The position numbers and the translations under genes were made by a program. A stretch of 64,000 nt of DNA from the NCBI GenBank assembly GCA_028278645.1, contig JANQDZ010000034.1:62001-126000 (forward strand). The letters are read 5' to 3'. The stretch's first letter is position 1. Each line of letters opens with the position of its first letter. The notes beneath the pieces are model-generated. The model worked only from the letters and a program-made list of their open reading frames with translations. It made no database searches and had not been told where the DNA came from. Source of the stretch: Longimicrobiales bacterium. GTDB taxonomy: Bacteria; Gemmatimonadota; Gemmatimonadetes; Longimicrobiales; Gaopeijiaceae. Shown here in pieces: positions 27,941 through 36,950 of the stretch.

Positions 27941-28285
27941 CTACCCCATCCACTCCTTCCAGACCTCCTCGGCAAGCCCGACGCTGAGGAGGTTCTTAGT
28001 TCGTACAAGAGGCATCCGCAGAAGGAGAGGTTCTTCGGCCATTATCTCCAGCCACTTCTGTTCTGAATAGTGGGCTGATCCGAGGCCTAAGTTGGAAAAC
28101 CGTTTTGACTCCCGATCGAGGACAGCGTCCACCCCGAACTTCTGAATGAAACGGGTCAGTTCGCCCTTGGACGCGGCGCGGGTCTTCAGGTCGACAAAGT
28201 GGACTTTGACCCTCCGCTCCTTGAAGAAGCGAAGGGCCTTCCGTGTATCGGCGCTCTTCTGGACCCCAAATATCTGAACTTCCAT
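27941..28285 (-). CDS. ArsC/Spx-fold protein lacking the catalytic cysteine
   Basis: 114-residue thioredoxin-fold protein of the ArsC/YffB group. The start MEVQIFGVQKSADTRKALRF matches family members that read FGTKKC-x-DTKKA, and KERRVKVHFVDLKTR, SKGELTRFI and MPLVRTKNLLSVGL are also typical. The position of the active Cys is Ser11, and there is no Cys anywhere in the protein. It therefore cannot use the normal thiol chemistry of arsenate reductases. It may be a structural or regulatory descendant (Spx-like proteins bind RNA polymerase) or a variant enzyme. It is convergent with the AbgB-like gene. Confidence 0.75.
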   Translation of the reverse strand: MEVQIFGVQKSADTRKALRFFKERRVKVHFVDLKTRAASKGELTRFIQKFGVDAVLDRESKRFSNLGLGSAHYSEQKWLEIMAEEPLLLRMPLVRTKNLLSVGLAEEVWKEWMG

Positions 28286-28317
28286 CCCAACCTCTCTCTC
28301 TCATTCTGTCGGCGAGG

Positions 28318-28895
28318 TCAACGGGGTACGCGAACGGCTGCGCCGATACGGTAGGTTATGAAACTAGCTCGGGTAGCAATAGGAGAGATTGAGAATGTCC
28401 CATCCGGGTTCTCGACCACAGCTTCGCTGGGAATGTGCCTGACCCATCCGAACCGGTGATATTGGACCCCCACTGAAACAACGAAGGGATTCTGCCATTC
28501 CCCGATCTTCAGATCCACCCCACCACCCATCCCCCAGGAGGTGTTGTCATGAGGCCTGAGTCCGGTTTCGATGACGTAATCGGAAAAAGCCTCCCTGATC
28601 CTCTCACTGGTACTGATGGCCGCGATGCCGATTGAGAGGTTCAGAAAGGGCCGTAGGCGCCCTTTTGGCCAGGAAAGCTCCGGGCCGAGCCCCAGAAAAG
28701 TCTCCCCACCATCTCAAGCCCTACGCCTAGAGCGTTGGACTCGGACAGCTCCCCCATGGACTGGTTCGCCATAAGGGAGACGCCCACCTAGCCCCGAGTC
28801 GGATGGGTGGACTCCTCTTGACCACGCAGATTCCCGTTTCCGGCCGCCAAGGCCAGACTCCAGGCCAGGAGGCCTACCCTCGCGAGAGAACCCAC
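28318..28895 (-). pseudogene. Decayed tandem copy of the adjoining beta-barrel gene
   Basis: This stretch can be aligned by eye to the intact gene at 28914-29648. GTG 28895, with AAGGAG upstream, begins a signal peptide ending near LRGQEEST. A TAG stop follows within about 36 codons. Beyond it the frame continues with VGVSLMANQSMGELSESNALG, similar to VGVNFILSDPVGEFDHFVGTG of the intact copy. About 50 residues are then missing, the frame shifts near 28710, and GPELSWPKGRLRPFLNLSIG through RPHDNTSWGMGGGVDLKIG matches the rest, ending in YRIGAAVRVPR. A premature stop, a frameshift and an internal deletion make a functional product unlikely; the final 70-90 codons remain open. Confidence 0.8.
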
Positions 28896-28913
28896 GGGGC
28901 TCCTTCGGTTCAC

Positions 28914-29648
28914 TTATCGATGGTCGTGGTCGCCTCCGCCCCTCGGGATCCCTATGGAGATCCCTATGTGATAGGACATGAGGTTCGCTTCGCTCGAGAC
29001 CGGATACAGAGTCAAGCTCCCGTCGGGGTTATCCACGATGTCCCCCTTGGTCAGGTACTCCACCCGGCCATTGTCGTGGTACCGGAACCCGAGGTTGAGA
29101 TCGATGGGAACCCTTCCCTGGCTCAGGTTCATCTCCAGACCACCACCCACACCCCACGACATCGTCCCGTCCCCGTAGTTCTCGGTGTCGAATTCCGAGT
29201 CATGGCCCCAGAGGTCCTCGAGGCTCGAGGTGGTGTTGAAGTAGGAGAATCCCACAAAGGCGTGGACATAAGGCCGGGCCCGTTTCAGCGGTATGGCCAA
29301 CTCCGGACCGATCCCACCAAAGAAGATGTTATTACTGGTTTGAAGTCGGGCCTGAACACGGCATCCCACACCCTCGAAACAGACCCGCTTCGACTCATAC
29401 CCGTAGATGAGGAATCCAAGGTCAGCCCTCAGGCTGAGGAAACCCATGGGATCCATGGGAAGCCGGCCGAAGAGATCAGCCCCCGCCCCGGTTCCGACGA
29501 AATGGTCGAACTCACCCACCGGATCACTGAGAATGAAGTTCACTCCCACCCCGGCTCGGGGAGGGCCAAACCAGTCCTCCTGCCCTTCCAGGTCCGGTGA
29601 TAGGAAAACCAGAGCCAGCATCGCACCAACGACACCCCGGGCTAACAT
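28914..29648 (-). CDS. Outer-membrane beta-barrel protein
   Basis: 244-residue exported protein with a signal peptide (MLARGVVGAMLALVFLSPDLEG). The body shows alternating beta-strand patterns (RAGVGVNFILSD, LSLRADLGFLIYGYES, NIFFGGIGPELAIPL, YVHAFVGFSYFN, MSWGVGGGLEMNL, PIDLNLGFRYHD, SYHIGISIGIP), consistent with an eight-stranded OmpX/OmpW-like barrel. A short His/Asp-rich tail (GGGDHDHR) ends it. Two Cys (in RVCFEGVGCRV) might form a disulfide. Function unknown. A decayed duplicate lies 18 bp downstream in the same orientation. Confidence 0.75.
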   Translation of the reverse strand: MLARGVVGAMLALVFLSPDLEGQEDWFGPPRAGVGVNFILSDPVGEFDHFVGTGAGADLFGRLPMDPMGFLSLRADLGFLIYGYESKRVCFEGVGCRVQARLQTSNNIFFGGIGPELAIPLKRARPYVHAFVGFSYFNTTSSLEDLWGHDSEFDTENYGDGTMSWGVGGGLEMNLSQGRVPIDLNLGFRYHDNGRVEYLTKGDIVDNPDGSLTLYPVSSEANLMSYHIGISIGIPRGGGDHDHR

Positions 29649-30013
29649 TCTTTCCTCCCATGCAAACAGTTCATAGACCCGACGGGCCCTTCTCCCAACC
29701 GGAAGTGCAAAGGGGATACCCGTTTCCCGCCCGGGCCCTCAGGCCGGCTACTCGACGCCCGAGGCCATTCGTTCTGACTTCGTAACTTCTATTCTTTGTG
29801 TCACTTATGGAATCGGTGCCATCACTGGCTGGGGGTTTGGCCCCGGCCAAGTACGGCACCGGAACACAGAGACAGAAAAAGGAGGTGTCCTCCGAAAAGG
29901 ACACCTCCTGATTCCTACCCGCGCTCCCAGGAGGACGGTCAGACGGCCAGCCGGAGACGGCTTTTCAACCCTGGGCCATCCGGGCCGGAGCGGCCGTTCC
30001 GGGCAGCCGGTCT
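29649..30013. other. 365-bp intergenic region
   Basis: It holds the esterase terminator (29876-29909) and presumably the promoter of the beta-barrel gene near 29650-29820. I see no credible ORF or RNA gene here. Confidence 0.5.
29876..29909 (-). terminator. Rho-independent terminator of the esterase gene
   Basis: An 11-bp stem (29880-29890 with 29899-29909, loop 8) is followed on the minus strand by TTTTT. It lies 105 bp beyond the esterase stop. Confidence 0.85.
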
Positions 30014-31771
30014 TCAGTACCTCCAGCTCGTCAGATCGGCTCCGGCCGGAGCCCGTCCCCAGACCTCTTCGGCCCAATCCAGCCCGAACATTTGAACATA
30101 CCTGAGGCGGGAGATTGCGTTGGACACATCGTGGTCCCCATTCCAGCAGTGTTCGAACCGATCTCCGTAGTCGATCTCCCCGGCATAGTACGGATCGGTG
30201 GTGTTCTCCAGGAACTCCTCCGCCAGATACACGGCGTTGTTGAGATAGTAGTTGTCCATATCTCCGACGTAGATATGGATCTTCCCACGAAGCTTCGGAC
30301 CGATTGTATCCCAGTCCCGCTCCATGATGTACCGGAGGTCATAGTTCTCCTTCCAGTACTCGGCCACATCCTTGTCGATCTCCCCCGTCATCCGATCCCA
30401 AATGGGAGCCGGGTATCCGTCCTCAGCAACGGGGCTGTAGACCGCCTGCCAGATATCCCACTGACCTCCAGAGCGGCCCCTGGAAGCCAGCACCGACTCG
30501 AGATGGTTCTCCTGTTCGATCGTCGAGGTGATATGGCCGAGCCAATCACGATGGGCGGGCCGGTAGGTGGTTCCCCAATCCCGGTCGATTTTATAGGCGT
30601 TCTGGTCTTCGTAGATGTTCACCAGCTCGTACGCCCGGAAATCGATGGGATCTGGACAGGCGCCGTAGGCCCCATTGTACTCGTCGGGGTACATGATCTG
30701 GACCGCCAGAGCTTCCCACCCACCGGTGGAGCCACCGTACGTAAACCGGGCCCAGCCTTCCCCGATCCCCCGAAACTGCTCCTCGATATATGGAATCAGC
30801 TCATACGTAATGGCGTCGCCGTATGGCCCGTTGTTCTCCGAGTTCACGGCATAGGAGTCGTCATAATAGGGGGTCGGGTGTTGGACTTCGATCACCAGCA
30901 TCCTTGGGAAGTCAGGGCTGGTCCAGTCCTGGTATAGCTGGTATGCCAGTTCCTGTTGGGTCCTGTTGTAACATTCCCAATCGAATCGGGCGCTATAGGT
31001 ACACTCCAGGTCAGGGTCGGGAGGCTCCGTCCGCCATCCCCCGAAGTCCGCCGGGAAGTGGCCATGGAAGATGGCCAGGGGGTACCGGGCCTCGGGGTGG
31101 TCGTCGAACCCTGCAGGGAGCAGCACATGTGCTCCCAGGTACATATCGGTGCCCCAGAACTCCGAGAGGAGCTCGGATCGGATCCTGACGTGCTTCACCC
31201 ACTCGGTATCCTCGGGTGGGGTGATCTCCGGGATCTCCTGGTCCAGAACCATTTCCACCGTACCTCCCCCGGCAGGATCGATGGACACCCTCTGAGGGGC
31301 GGAGTAGAAGTTGCCCGGCTTCCTCGCCCACTGTTGGCCCTCTCCCCGGTCGGGAGGAAGCTTCACGGTATGGCCATCGGATCGGGCGAACGTCTCGTAC
31401 CGGTTCAGGATGGCCTGGACCGTGTAATCCCCTGCCGGGATCAGACCCAGGCCCTCCAAGGGGAACCCGAAAACGTCGTCATCGATGACCGCCTCGGCCC
31501 CTGGGGCCCACCCATCCACGTCGATACCAAAGACCTGCTGTCCTGTGGGGCCTCCACCCGTCTGAAAGCGGGGTTCCCCCTCGGTTTGCTTCGAGACCAC
31601 CAGGATCAGCCTACCGTCCTGGGCCTCGTCTGTGAGGGCATCGGAGAACGAAATGGAGAACTTGAGGTCGGAATCGGGCGCACCGTACTCGTTCAGGTCG
31701 TCGGCTGCGGTACAGGAAGAGGCAAGGAACGGAGAGAGGAGGAAGATGGGAACCGCCCACGATCGTTTCAT
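30014..31771 (-). CDS. Putative esterase lipoprotein (esterase D/enterochelin-esterase fold)
   Basis: 585-residue lipoprotein: signal and lipobox (FLLSPFLASSCTA) at the N-terminus, with AAGGAG 8 bases before ATG 31771. The first about 200 residues form a beta-rich Ig-like region (IPAGDYTVQAILNRYETF). The C-terminal part is an alpha/beta hydrolase of the putative-esterase family: YPLAIFHGHFPADFGGW, YGDAITYELIPYIEEQFRGIG, TYGGSTGGWEALA (nucleophile Ser) and HCWNGDHDVSN (catalytic His region). The substrate is unknown; enterochelin-esterase-like proteins cleave siderophore or sugar esters, but no siderophore genes are nearby. Confidence 0.8.
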   Translation of the reverse strand: MKRSWAVPIFLLSPFLASSCTAADDLNEYGAPDSDLKFSISFSDALTDEAQDGRLILVVSKQTEGEPRFQTGGGPTGQQVFGIDVDGWAPGAEAVIDDDVFGFPLEGLGLIPAGDYTVQAILNRYETFARSDGHTVKLPPDRGEGQQWARKPGNFYSAPQRVSIDPAGGGTVEMVLDQEIPEITPPEDTEWVKHVRIRSELLSEFWGTDMYLGAHVLLPAGFDDHPEARYPLAIFHGHFPADFGGWRTEPPDPDLECTYSARFDWECYNRTQQELAYQLYQDWTSPDFPRMLVIEVQHPTPYYDDSYAVNSENNGPYGDAITYELIPYIEEQFRGIGEGWARFTYGGSTGGWEALAVQIMYPDEYNGAYGACPDPIDFRAYELVNIYEDQNAYKIDRDWGTTYRPAHRDWLGHITSTIEQENHLESVLASRGRSGGQWDIWQAVYSPVAEDGYPAPIWDRMTGEIDKDVAEYWKENYDLRYIMERDWDTIGPKLRGKIHIYVGDMDNYYLNNAVYLAEEFLENTTDPYYAGEIDYGDRFEHCWNGDHDVSNAISRLRYVQMFGLDWAEEVWGRAPAGADLTSWRY

Positions 31772-31860
31772 GTTACGGGCTCCTTCCGAAGGTTCACTAC
31801 TCAACGCGAACGGCCGCCTGGGGGCCGACGATGTGCTTGACGTTTCGTGCCCCTCCTACC

Positions 31861-33165
31861 CTACGGCCAGTTCCCGAAGGGATCGTCGATGGAAGGACTC
31901 TGGGGCGTGAAGAGCGCTGCGCCGTCCTCGGTGATGTACATGTCGTCTTCCAACCGTACCCCGAACTCGCCGGGGATGTAAATCCCGGGTTCATCACTGA
32001 AGGTCATGCCCGGCTCCAGCAGGAGAGTGTTCCCCTTCACCAGATACGGCCATTCGTGCCCGTCCATCCCGATGCCGTGACCCACCCGGTGAGTGAAAAA
32101 CGTATACTCCGGCCCATATCCAGCCTCTTCGATGACCCTTCGGGCCGCGGCGTCGACCGCCTGGGCCTCCACCCCTGGGCCGGCGGCAGCCAACGCCGCT
32201 GATTGGGCCTGGAGTTCGATGTCGAACACTTGGCGCATCTTGTCCGTCGGCTCACCCAGGAGGAAGGTTCTGCTGATATCGGACCGGTACCCTTCAACAC
32301 CGCATCCGCCATCAATGAGGAGGATCGATCCCTCCTCGATGACTTGCGGCGTGACCGAACCATGAGGAAGGGCAGAGTACTGGCCGACCTGGACACCGGC
32401 CCCACCCGAGAAGCCCTGTTGGCTGTGGCCTAAGGAGACCAGGTTCCGGAAGTCACCCTGTGTCATCCCGGGTTCCAGCGCTTCGTAGGCCGCCTTGTAG
32501 GCGGCGAGGGTCACCTCACTTGCCAGCTGCATGAGGGCCAACTCATGCTCGTCCTTCACGCCGCGGCAGCCGGCGGTCACCGGGGTACCGCTGGTGAGGG
32601 TCAGGGCCGGCGCCGCTTTGGCCACACCGTCGCTGAACACAAACCGGACGGTCTCCTCGATCCCCAACCTCCCTGCGGCTAGGCCCCTTTCCCTGAGGCC
32701 GCCTCCAACCAGTGCGTAGGGACTCTCATGCTCATGCCAGGTCAGAACCTGGGTGTCTTCCAGGGGACCCCCGTGGAGCTGTTCCCTGGCCCTGTCTTCC
32801 TCGAAGGCGGGGCAGACCAGGAACGGTTGACCGCTCACCGGGATCACGATGGAGAAAAGCCTCTCGGAGAGGCCCCACCGGATGTAGGTGAAATAGACGA
32901 GAGAGGTGCCGCCAGTCAGCATCAACGCGTCGACGCCTTGATTGACCATGAGGCGCCGGGCTTTTTCGATCCTGGCTTGTCGCTCAGCGACGGAGATGGG
33001 AACGGGTTCGTTGGCCCTGGAGGAAAGAGCTGCGATAGACGCCGGAATCTCACTCCCGTCGGCGGTGGGGGACCCATCCACCCCCCCTCCAGGTGCCTGG
33101 CAGGAGGTGGCAGCCCCGGCCGCGGCCAGGGAGGAAACCCCGAGGAAATGGCGTCTGGTGATCAT
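31861..33165 (-). CDS. M24 family metallopeptidase (Xaa-Pro aminopeptidase-like), Tat lipoprotein
   Basis: 434 residues. The N-terminus MITRRHFLGVSSLAAAG is a twin-arginine signal followed by a possible lipobox (ATSC). The N-terminal creatinase-like domain precedes a pita-bread M24 fold with the five metal ligands visible: IDGGCGVEGYRSDISRT (two Asp), THRVGHGIG (His), SDEPGIY (Glu) and GVRLEDDMY (Glu). Such enzymes remove N-terminal residues before proline. It would act outside the cytoplasm alongside the other exported peptidases. It lies 89 bp upstream of the esterase gene on the same strand. Confidence 0.9.
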   Translation of the reverse strand: MITRRHFLGVSSLAAAGAATSCQAPGGGVDGSPTADGSEIPASIAALSSRANEPVPISVAERQARIEKARRLMVNQGVDALMLTGGTSLVYFTYIRWGLSERLFSIVIPVSGQPFLVCPAFEEDRAREQLHGGPLEDTQVLTWHEHESPYALVGGGLRERGLAAGRLGIEETVRFVFSDGVAKAAPALTLTSGTPVTAGCRGVKDEHELALMQLASEVTLAAYKAAYEALEPGMTQGDFRNLVSLGHSQQGFSGGAGVQVGQYSALPHGSVTPQVIEEGSILLIDGGCGVEGYRSDISRTFLLGEPTDKMRQVFDIELQAQSAALAAAGPGVEAQAVDAAARRVIEEAGYGPEYTFFTHRVGHGIGMDGHEWPYLVKGNTLLLEPGMTFSDEPGIYIPGEFGVRLEDDMYITEDGAALFTPQSPSIDDPFGNWP

Positions 33166-33538
33166 TGGCGGTCTCGTCTGAGTTCAAGGTTGCTCCAGGC
33201 CAGGCCTGCATCAGAGGGGAGCCCCAGCGACCCTGGACCCGGATCCCCTTGGGAGACCGCATCAGTTACACTGGAGTGCTATCCCCGTGGACGGGGCTCC
33301 GGCATATCAGCCACAACGTAGGCCATGACCGCCATGGCTGCCACGCACCGAGCGACCTCACACGGATCGAGTTTGTCCAGCGTATCCGCTCCGTCACGCC
33401 GCCCCAAAGGACCAGGAACCGGGCCGACAGAGGTCGGACTCGTACCATGAACGGGAATCTACGGATGTCAGGGAGGAAGGTTCGAAACCGAGAAGATCCA
33501 AACGAAATTGGCAGGCAAGTCTCGGCCCACCGGCAGGT
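33166..33538. other. 373-bp region without a supported gene
   Basis: It lies between the M24 start and the PAP2 stop, both on the minus strand. The short open frames here overlap in both strands and have no ribosome site, motif or signal. It should contain the M24 promoter; I could not pick one. Confidence 0.5.
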
Positions 33539-34072
33539 TCAGCCGAAGAGGCCCAACAGTGCCGGTGCCAACAGCACCGAAAGGGCGGCAAGTCCCCAAC
33601 CCGCCATTACGTCACCTGGATAGTGGACTCCCAGATAACACCGTGTGAGGCCGACGGACATCCCCAGGATCAAGACCGGGAGACCCAGGAAGAGGGGGAG
33701 AGCCAACGCCAGAGGAACGGCGATGGAGAGGGCGGCCGTCGCGTGGCCCGAAGGGAAACTGAACCGGTCGGGCGCTTGGATCAGGGAGGTTATCCCCACC
33801 GGAAGATCAGGACGGGTCCGGGAGAAGAACCTCTTGAGGACCTGAGCCAGAAGGAAGGAAAAGGACAAAGAAACGGCCGGAACGTACTGCAGCCCACCCA
33901 GGTCCCCGGCCGCACCGAGAGCGAGGCCACCGGCCAAAGCGATGGCTACCGGGGGATCCCCCAACCGGGTCAGGAACCGGACGAGAGTGTCCAGCCATCC
34001 CAACCTCCGGGTGACGACGGCATGGAGCAGCCTCTCGTCGTATTTGCCTAGGCGTAGAATCCAACTGGGCAT
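33539..34072 (-). CDS. PAP2-family membrane phosphatase
   Basis: 177-residue integral membrane protein with about five helices. The three-part PAP2 signature is complete: KRFFSRTRP, PSGHATAA and the later GLTRCYLGVHYPGDVMAGW with Arg, His and Asp. Such enzymes dephosphorylate lipid phosphates, for example undecaprenyl diphosphate or phosphatidate, on the periplasmic side. The divergent neighbour at 34357 is a polyprenol/diacylglycerol kinase-like protein, giving a kinase/phosphatase pair that could balance lipid-phosphate pools. The specific substrate is not readable. Confidence 0.88.
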   Translation of the reverse strand: MPSWILRLGKYDERLLHAVVTRRLGWLDTLVRFLTRLGDPPVAIALAGGLALGAAGDLGGLQYVPAVSLSFSFLLAQVLKRFFSRTRPDLPVGITSLIQAPDRFSFPSGHATAALSIAVPLALALPLFLGLPVLILGMSVGLTRCYLGVHYPGDVMAGWGLAALSVLLAPALLGLFG

Positions 34073-34356
34073 GGAGTTCCTCGAAATCAGGTCCTTCCTG
34101 GGTCCCTACGGCCAGCGGCCGACGGCGTTTCATCCTTTCGTGTCCAAATGTCGGCCCGCAACAGATACACCTTAACGGCGGCTTTGTAACAACCACGGTA
34201 CGGGTGGGCATCGAAGTGCGGCAAGGGTCCTGGCCGTCCCGAAAGGTTCAGAACCCTCATTGACCCAGCCGCCCACGGGACATCTTTTTGTTGAGGGTGG
34301 AGTTCGGGAGTTCCTACCTTTGCCTAACCTTCAGCGGCTCTTTAGAACCCGGAACC

Positions 34357-34989
34357 ATGGCCATTTCCAAAGACGGAAACGACAGAGAATCCCTCTCTGA
34401 AGCGATCCGAGAAACCGAGGGCCTTCAGCCCTGGCGGCGGGTATTCCATGCCACCAACGGTACTTTGATCGTGGTGGCAGTGGCCTTCTTGGGTTTGGGA
34501 GTCGAGACCACGGTCACGATCCTCGGGGTAATCCTCGGCCTCTCGGTGATCATGGACATCATCCGGCTCTTCGACCCAAAGATGAATGTCCTGTTCTTCC
34601 GAGCATTCTCTTCACTGGCGTCCCCGCGGGAGGCAAAAAGGATCGCGTCTTCCACCTGGTACGCCGTGTCCCTGCTTCTCGTGCTGTGGATCTTCCCGAC
34701 GCCGTATGCCCTCGCCGGGATCCTCACGCTGGCGTGGGCCGATCCGGCGGCAAGCGTGGTGGGGCAAAAGTGGGGGAAAAGACCGTTCCTCGCGGGAACA
34801 GTCCGGGGCACCACCACCTTCGCGGTGGTGGCCGTGGTCGCCATGCTCTTTTTTGTTCCCTGGTGGATGGCCATTCCCGCCGCAATGGTGACGGCGGTTT
34901 TGGAGGCTGCGCCGGTCGACCTGGACGACAACCTTATCGTCCCCCTCACGGTGGCATGCGTTCTCTCCCTGATTGGAGCTGTTATCTAG
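34357..34989 (+). CDS. CTP-dependent diacylglycerol/polyprenol kinase-like membrane protein
   Basis: 210 residues with six or so transmembrane helices after a short charged N-terminus. Features of the SEC59/DGK1/VTE5 group are RRVFHATNGTLIVVAVAF, LTLAWADPAASVVGQKWGKRPF and GTVRGTTTFAVVAVVAMLFF. These proteins phosphorylate isoprenoid alcohols or diacylglycerol using CTP. I chose ATG 34357 (weak GGAA upstream) over a TTG start at 34288. The 3' end overlaps the convergent beta-lactamase-like gene by 8 bp. Confidence 0.75.
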   Translation: MAISKDGNDRESLSEAIRETEGLQPWRRVFHATNGTLIVVAVAFLGLGVETTVTILGVILGLSVIMDIIRLFDPKMNVLFFRAFSSLASPREAKRIASSTWYAVSLLLVLWIFPTPYALAGILTLAWADPAASVVGQKWGKRPFLAGTVRGTTTFAVVAVVAMLFFVPWWMAIPAAMVTAVLEAAPVDLDDNLIVPLTVACVLSLIGAVI

Positions 34990-36127
34990 TCTCCAGGAGT
35001 CGCCAAAGGAGTTCCTGGGCCGCCCGGCCAAGATTGGTTTCTCCCCCACCGTAATTCCGAAGAAGCACAACTCCGATCCCGCTCTCGGGTTCGAACTTCA
35101 GATGGGCGTTGTAGCCCGCCACCGAACCTCCGTGTCCCACCAGGTCGGGAGCCCCCTCACGCCGAGAGATGGAGAATCCGAAGCTGTATCGGCTATTCCC
35201 TTCAGGCGTCTGGGAGGTTCGGATCAACCGCCGACCCTCCGGCCCGAGGGCGGGCACCGTAGCCGCTCCGGTCAGGCCGGCAACAAACCGAGCCAGGTCT
35301 CCCACCGTGGAGTAGATACCGCCGTTGGGGACCTTGTAGCCCCGCCCGACATGTTCTCGGTAGGGGATCTCGGAGTCGACGGACCCGTCCCGACGAACCA
35401 CATACCCGGTTGCCAGCTGCTCGGCCACAGCCGGCGTCACCACAAAACCGGACGAGTGCATGCCGAGGGGTCGTATGATGCTGGCATCCACTAGTTCCAT
35501 GAACGGGATGCCGGTTACCCGTGAGAGGGAATAACCCAGGATCCCGAAGCCGATGTTGGAGTACTGGTATGACTCACCGGGCAGGGCATAAAAAGACGTG
35601 GTGGGGATTGATGCCAGGATCTTGTCCTCCCAATACTCCAACGGTCCGTCTGTGGACCCCTCCAGCAGCGGCTCTCGAATCAGACCGGCCGTGTGGCTCG
35701 CCAGGTGCCTGAACGTGATGGAGCCCGCCCCTTCCGGGCGTTCCGCCAATCCAGAAAGTTCAGGGAGGACGCCGGCCACCGGATCGTCCAGGTCCAGGAA
35801 CCCCCTTTCCCACAGCTGGAGCAGGGCGATGCCGGTGAATGACTTGGATATGGAGCCCACCCTGTAGATCGTGTTCACCCCCGCGGGAATCTCACGATCG
35901 GTATCGGCCCATCCGAATCCCTGACCCCATACCAGATCCCGGCCCACCACGATCCCGGCCGAAATCCCACCGATTCCGTCTGTCTCAACGTCCCTCGCGA
36001 GCTGCTCGGCGAACTCCGAGATGGCCTCCTGCCACTCCGGAGAGGTCCCCTGTGCCTGGACCACGAGAGGGCTGAGAACAAGGAAGACGAGGAGGGCGAG
36101 GGGAGTTCTGTTCAGGTTGGTGATCAT
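34982..36127 (-). CDS. Exported beta-lactamase-family serine hydrolase
   Basis: 381-residue class C beta-lactamase/esterase-like protein. A signal peptide ends near LVVQAQG. The serine acylation motif is SISK (Ser92, Lys95), followed by YSN in YQYSNIG and HGG in VGHGGSVAGYN, the three active-site elements of the family. Such proteins act as esterases, D-aminopeptidases or transpeptidase-like enzymes more often than as true lactamases. It is followed after 10 bp by a lipoprotein gene on the same strand upstream, so the two may be co-transcribed. Confidence 0.88.
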   Translation of the reverse strand: MITNLNRTPLALLVFLVLSPLVVQAQGTSPEWQEAISEFAEQLARDVETDGIGGISAGIVVGRDLVWGQGFGWADTDREIPAGVNTIYRVGSISKSFTGIALLQLWERGFLDLDDPVAGVLPELSGLAERPEGAGSITFRHLASHTAGLIREPLLEGSTDGPLEYWEDKILASIPTTSFYALPGESYQYSNIGFGILGYSLSRVTGIPFMELVDASIIRPLGMHSSGFVVTPAVAEQLATGYVVRRDGSVDSEIPYREHVGRGYKVPNGGIYSTVGDLARFVAGLTGAATVPALGPEGRRLIRTSQTPEGNSRYSFGFSISRREGAPDLVGHGGSVAGYNAHLKFEPESGIGVVLLRNYGGGETNLGRAAQELLWRLLETR

Positions 36128-36137
36128 TGGAATACCC

Positions 36138-36950
36138 TCACCTTATGGAGACACAGAGCGTGTCCCGGTGATAAAGAATGAAGCGCCGCAGAAAACTCCC
36201 GATCTTGTCGGCCCCCTCGAAGCCGGCCGCTTTCGCGGCCCGGTCTTCCAGGTCCGCCGGAATGTCAGCGCTCTCAGAATAGTGTTTCAGGTCCCGGTAG
36301 AAGCCGAGGGTAAACGAGTCCCAGGGCCCTCCGGCTTCTCGAACGAAGATCAGGTTCTGAGGGCGTCCGATTCCCTCCAGATAGCGGTTTTCCATGCGAC
36401 GTTCATCCAAGAGGTCCCCGTGCCTTCCTGCCAGGGCCACAAACATCTCGATATGGAAGAAGTCGTTTTGAGAGAATCCCTGCCCAACCACCGACGGATC
36501 CGGCCCCCTGACGAACATCTCGTCCCGCCAGGAGGTGATGCGATCCACTTCCCGTTTCAGATCCTCTTCCGAGAGGCCCTTCTGGGTCCCTGACCCGAGA
36601 CGCCGAGCGGTCCGCTCAGGTTCGTAGTACTCATGGAAACTGCCTATGGGATACAAAAGGAGGAGATCCCACTGATCCCCTTGGGTGTGCCTCATCCAGT
36701 ACGGGACAGGCTCGTCCACGTCCCTCAGAAGATCCCGTTCTTCTTTGAGGAGCTCGATCAGGTCCAGCAAACGCCCCGGCGCGGCCCTGAGCATAACAAC
36801 GTGGTATAGATAGTCGCCCTCCAGGCTTTCGGCCGTTTGGGGCGCATGGTCCCGGCCTGGATCACCGGGGCTGCCCTCGCCTGAGGTGGGGTTACAGGCA
36901 ATGGCAAAAAGGATACAAACCAGGGTCGGAGCAGAGGAACGCTTGTGCAT
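36138..36950 (-). CDS. Lipoprotein with two related alpha/beta-barrel-like halves
   Basis: 270 residues. ATG 36950 has AGGGAG upstream and begins a lipoprotein signal (LVCILFAIACNPT). Two halves look alike: YLYHVVMLRAAPGRLLDLIELL and DFFHIEMFVALAGRHGDLLDER, each a beta-strand followed by a helix, then a second strand pair (WDLLLLYPIGSFHEYYE and WDSFTLGFYRDLKHYSE). This suggests a duplicated ferredoxin-like (dimeric alpha/beta barrel) fold. I do not recognise a named family. It lies upstream of, and probably in an operon with, the beta-lactamase-like gene. Confidence 0.65.
   Translation of the reverse strand: MHKRSSAPTLVCILFAIACNPTSGEGSPGDPGRDHAPQTAESLEGDYLYHVVMLRAAPGRLLDLIELLKEERDLLRDVDEPVPYWMRHTQGDQWDLLLLYPIGSFHEYYEPERTARRLGSGTQKGLSEEDLKREVDRITSWRDEMFVRGPDPSVVGQGFSQNDFFHIEMFVALAGRHGDLLDERRMENRYLEGIGRPQNLIFVREAGGPWDSFTLGFYRDLKHYSESADIPADLEDRAAKAAGFEGADKIGSFLRRFILYHRDTLCVSIR

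Noticed and set aside
34982-36127. True antibiotic-resistance beta-lactamase
   Set aside because: The SxxK, YSN and HGG motifs are shared by many serine esterases of this superfamily, and nothing else indicates antibiotic hydrolysis.
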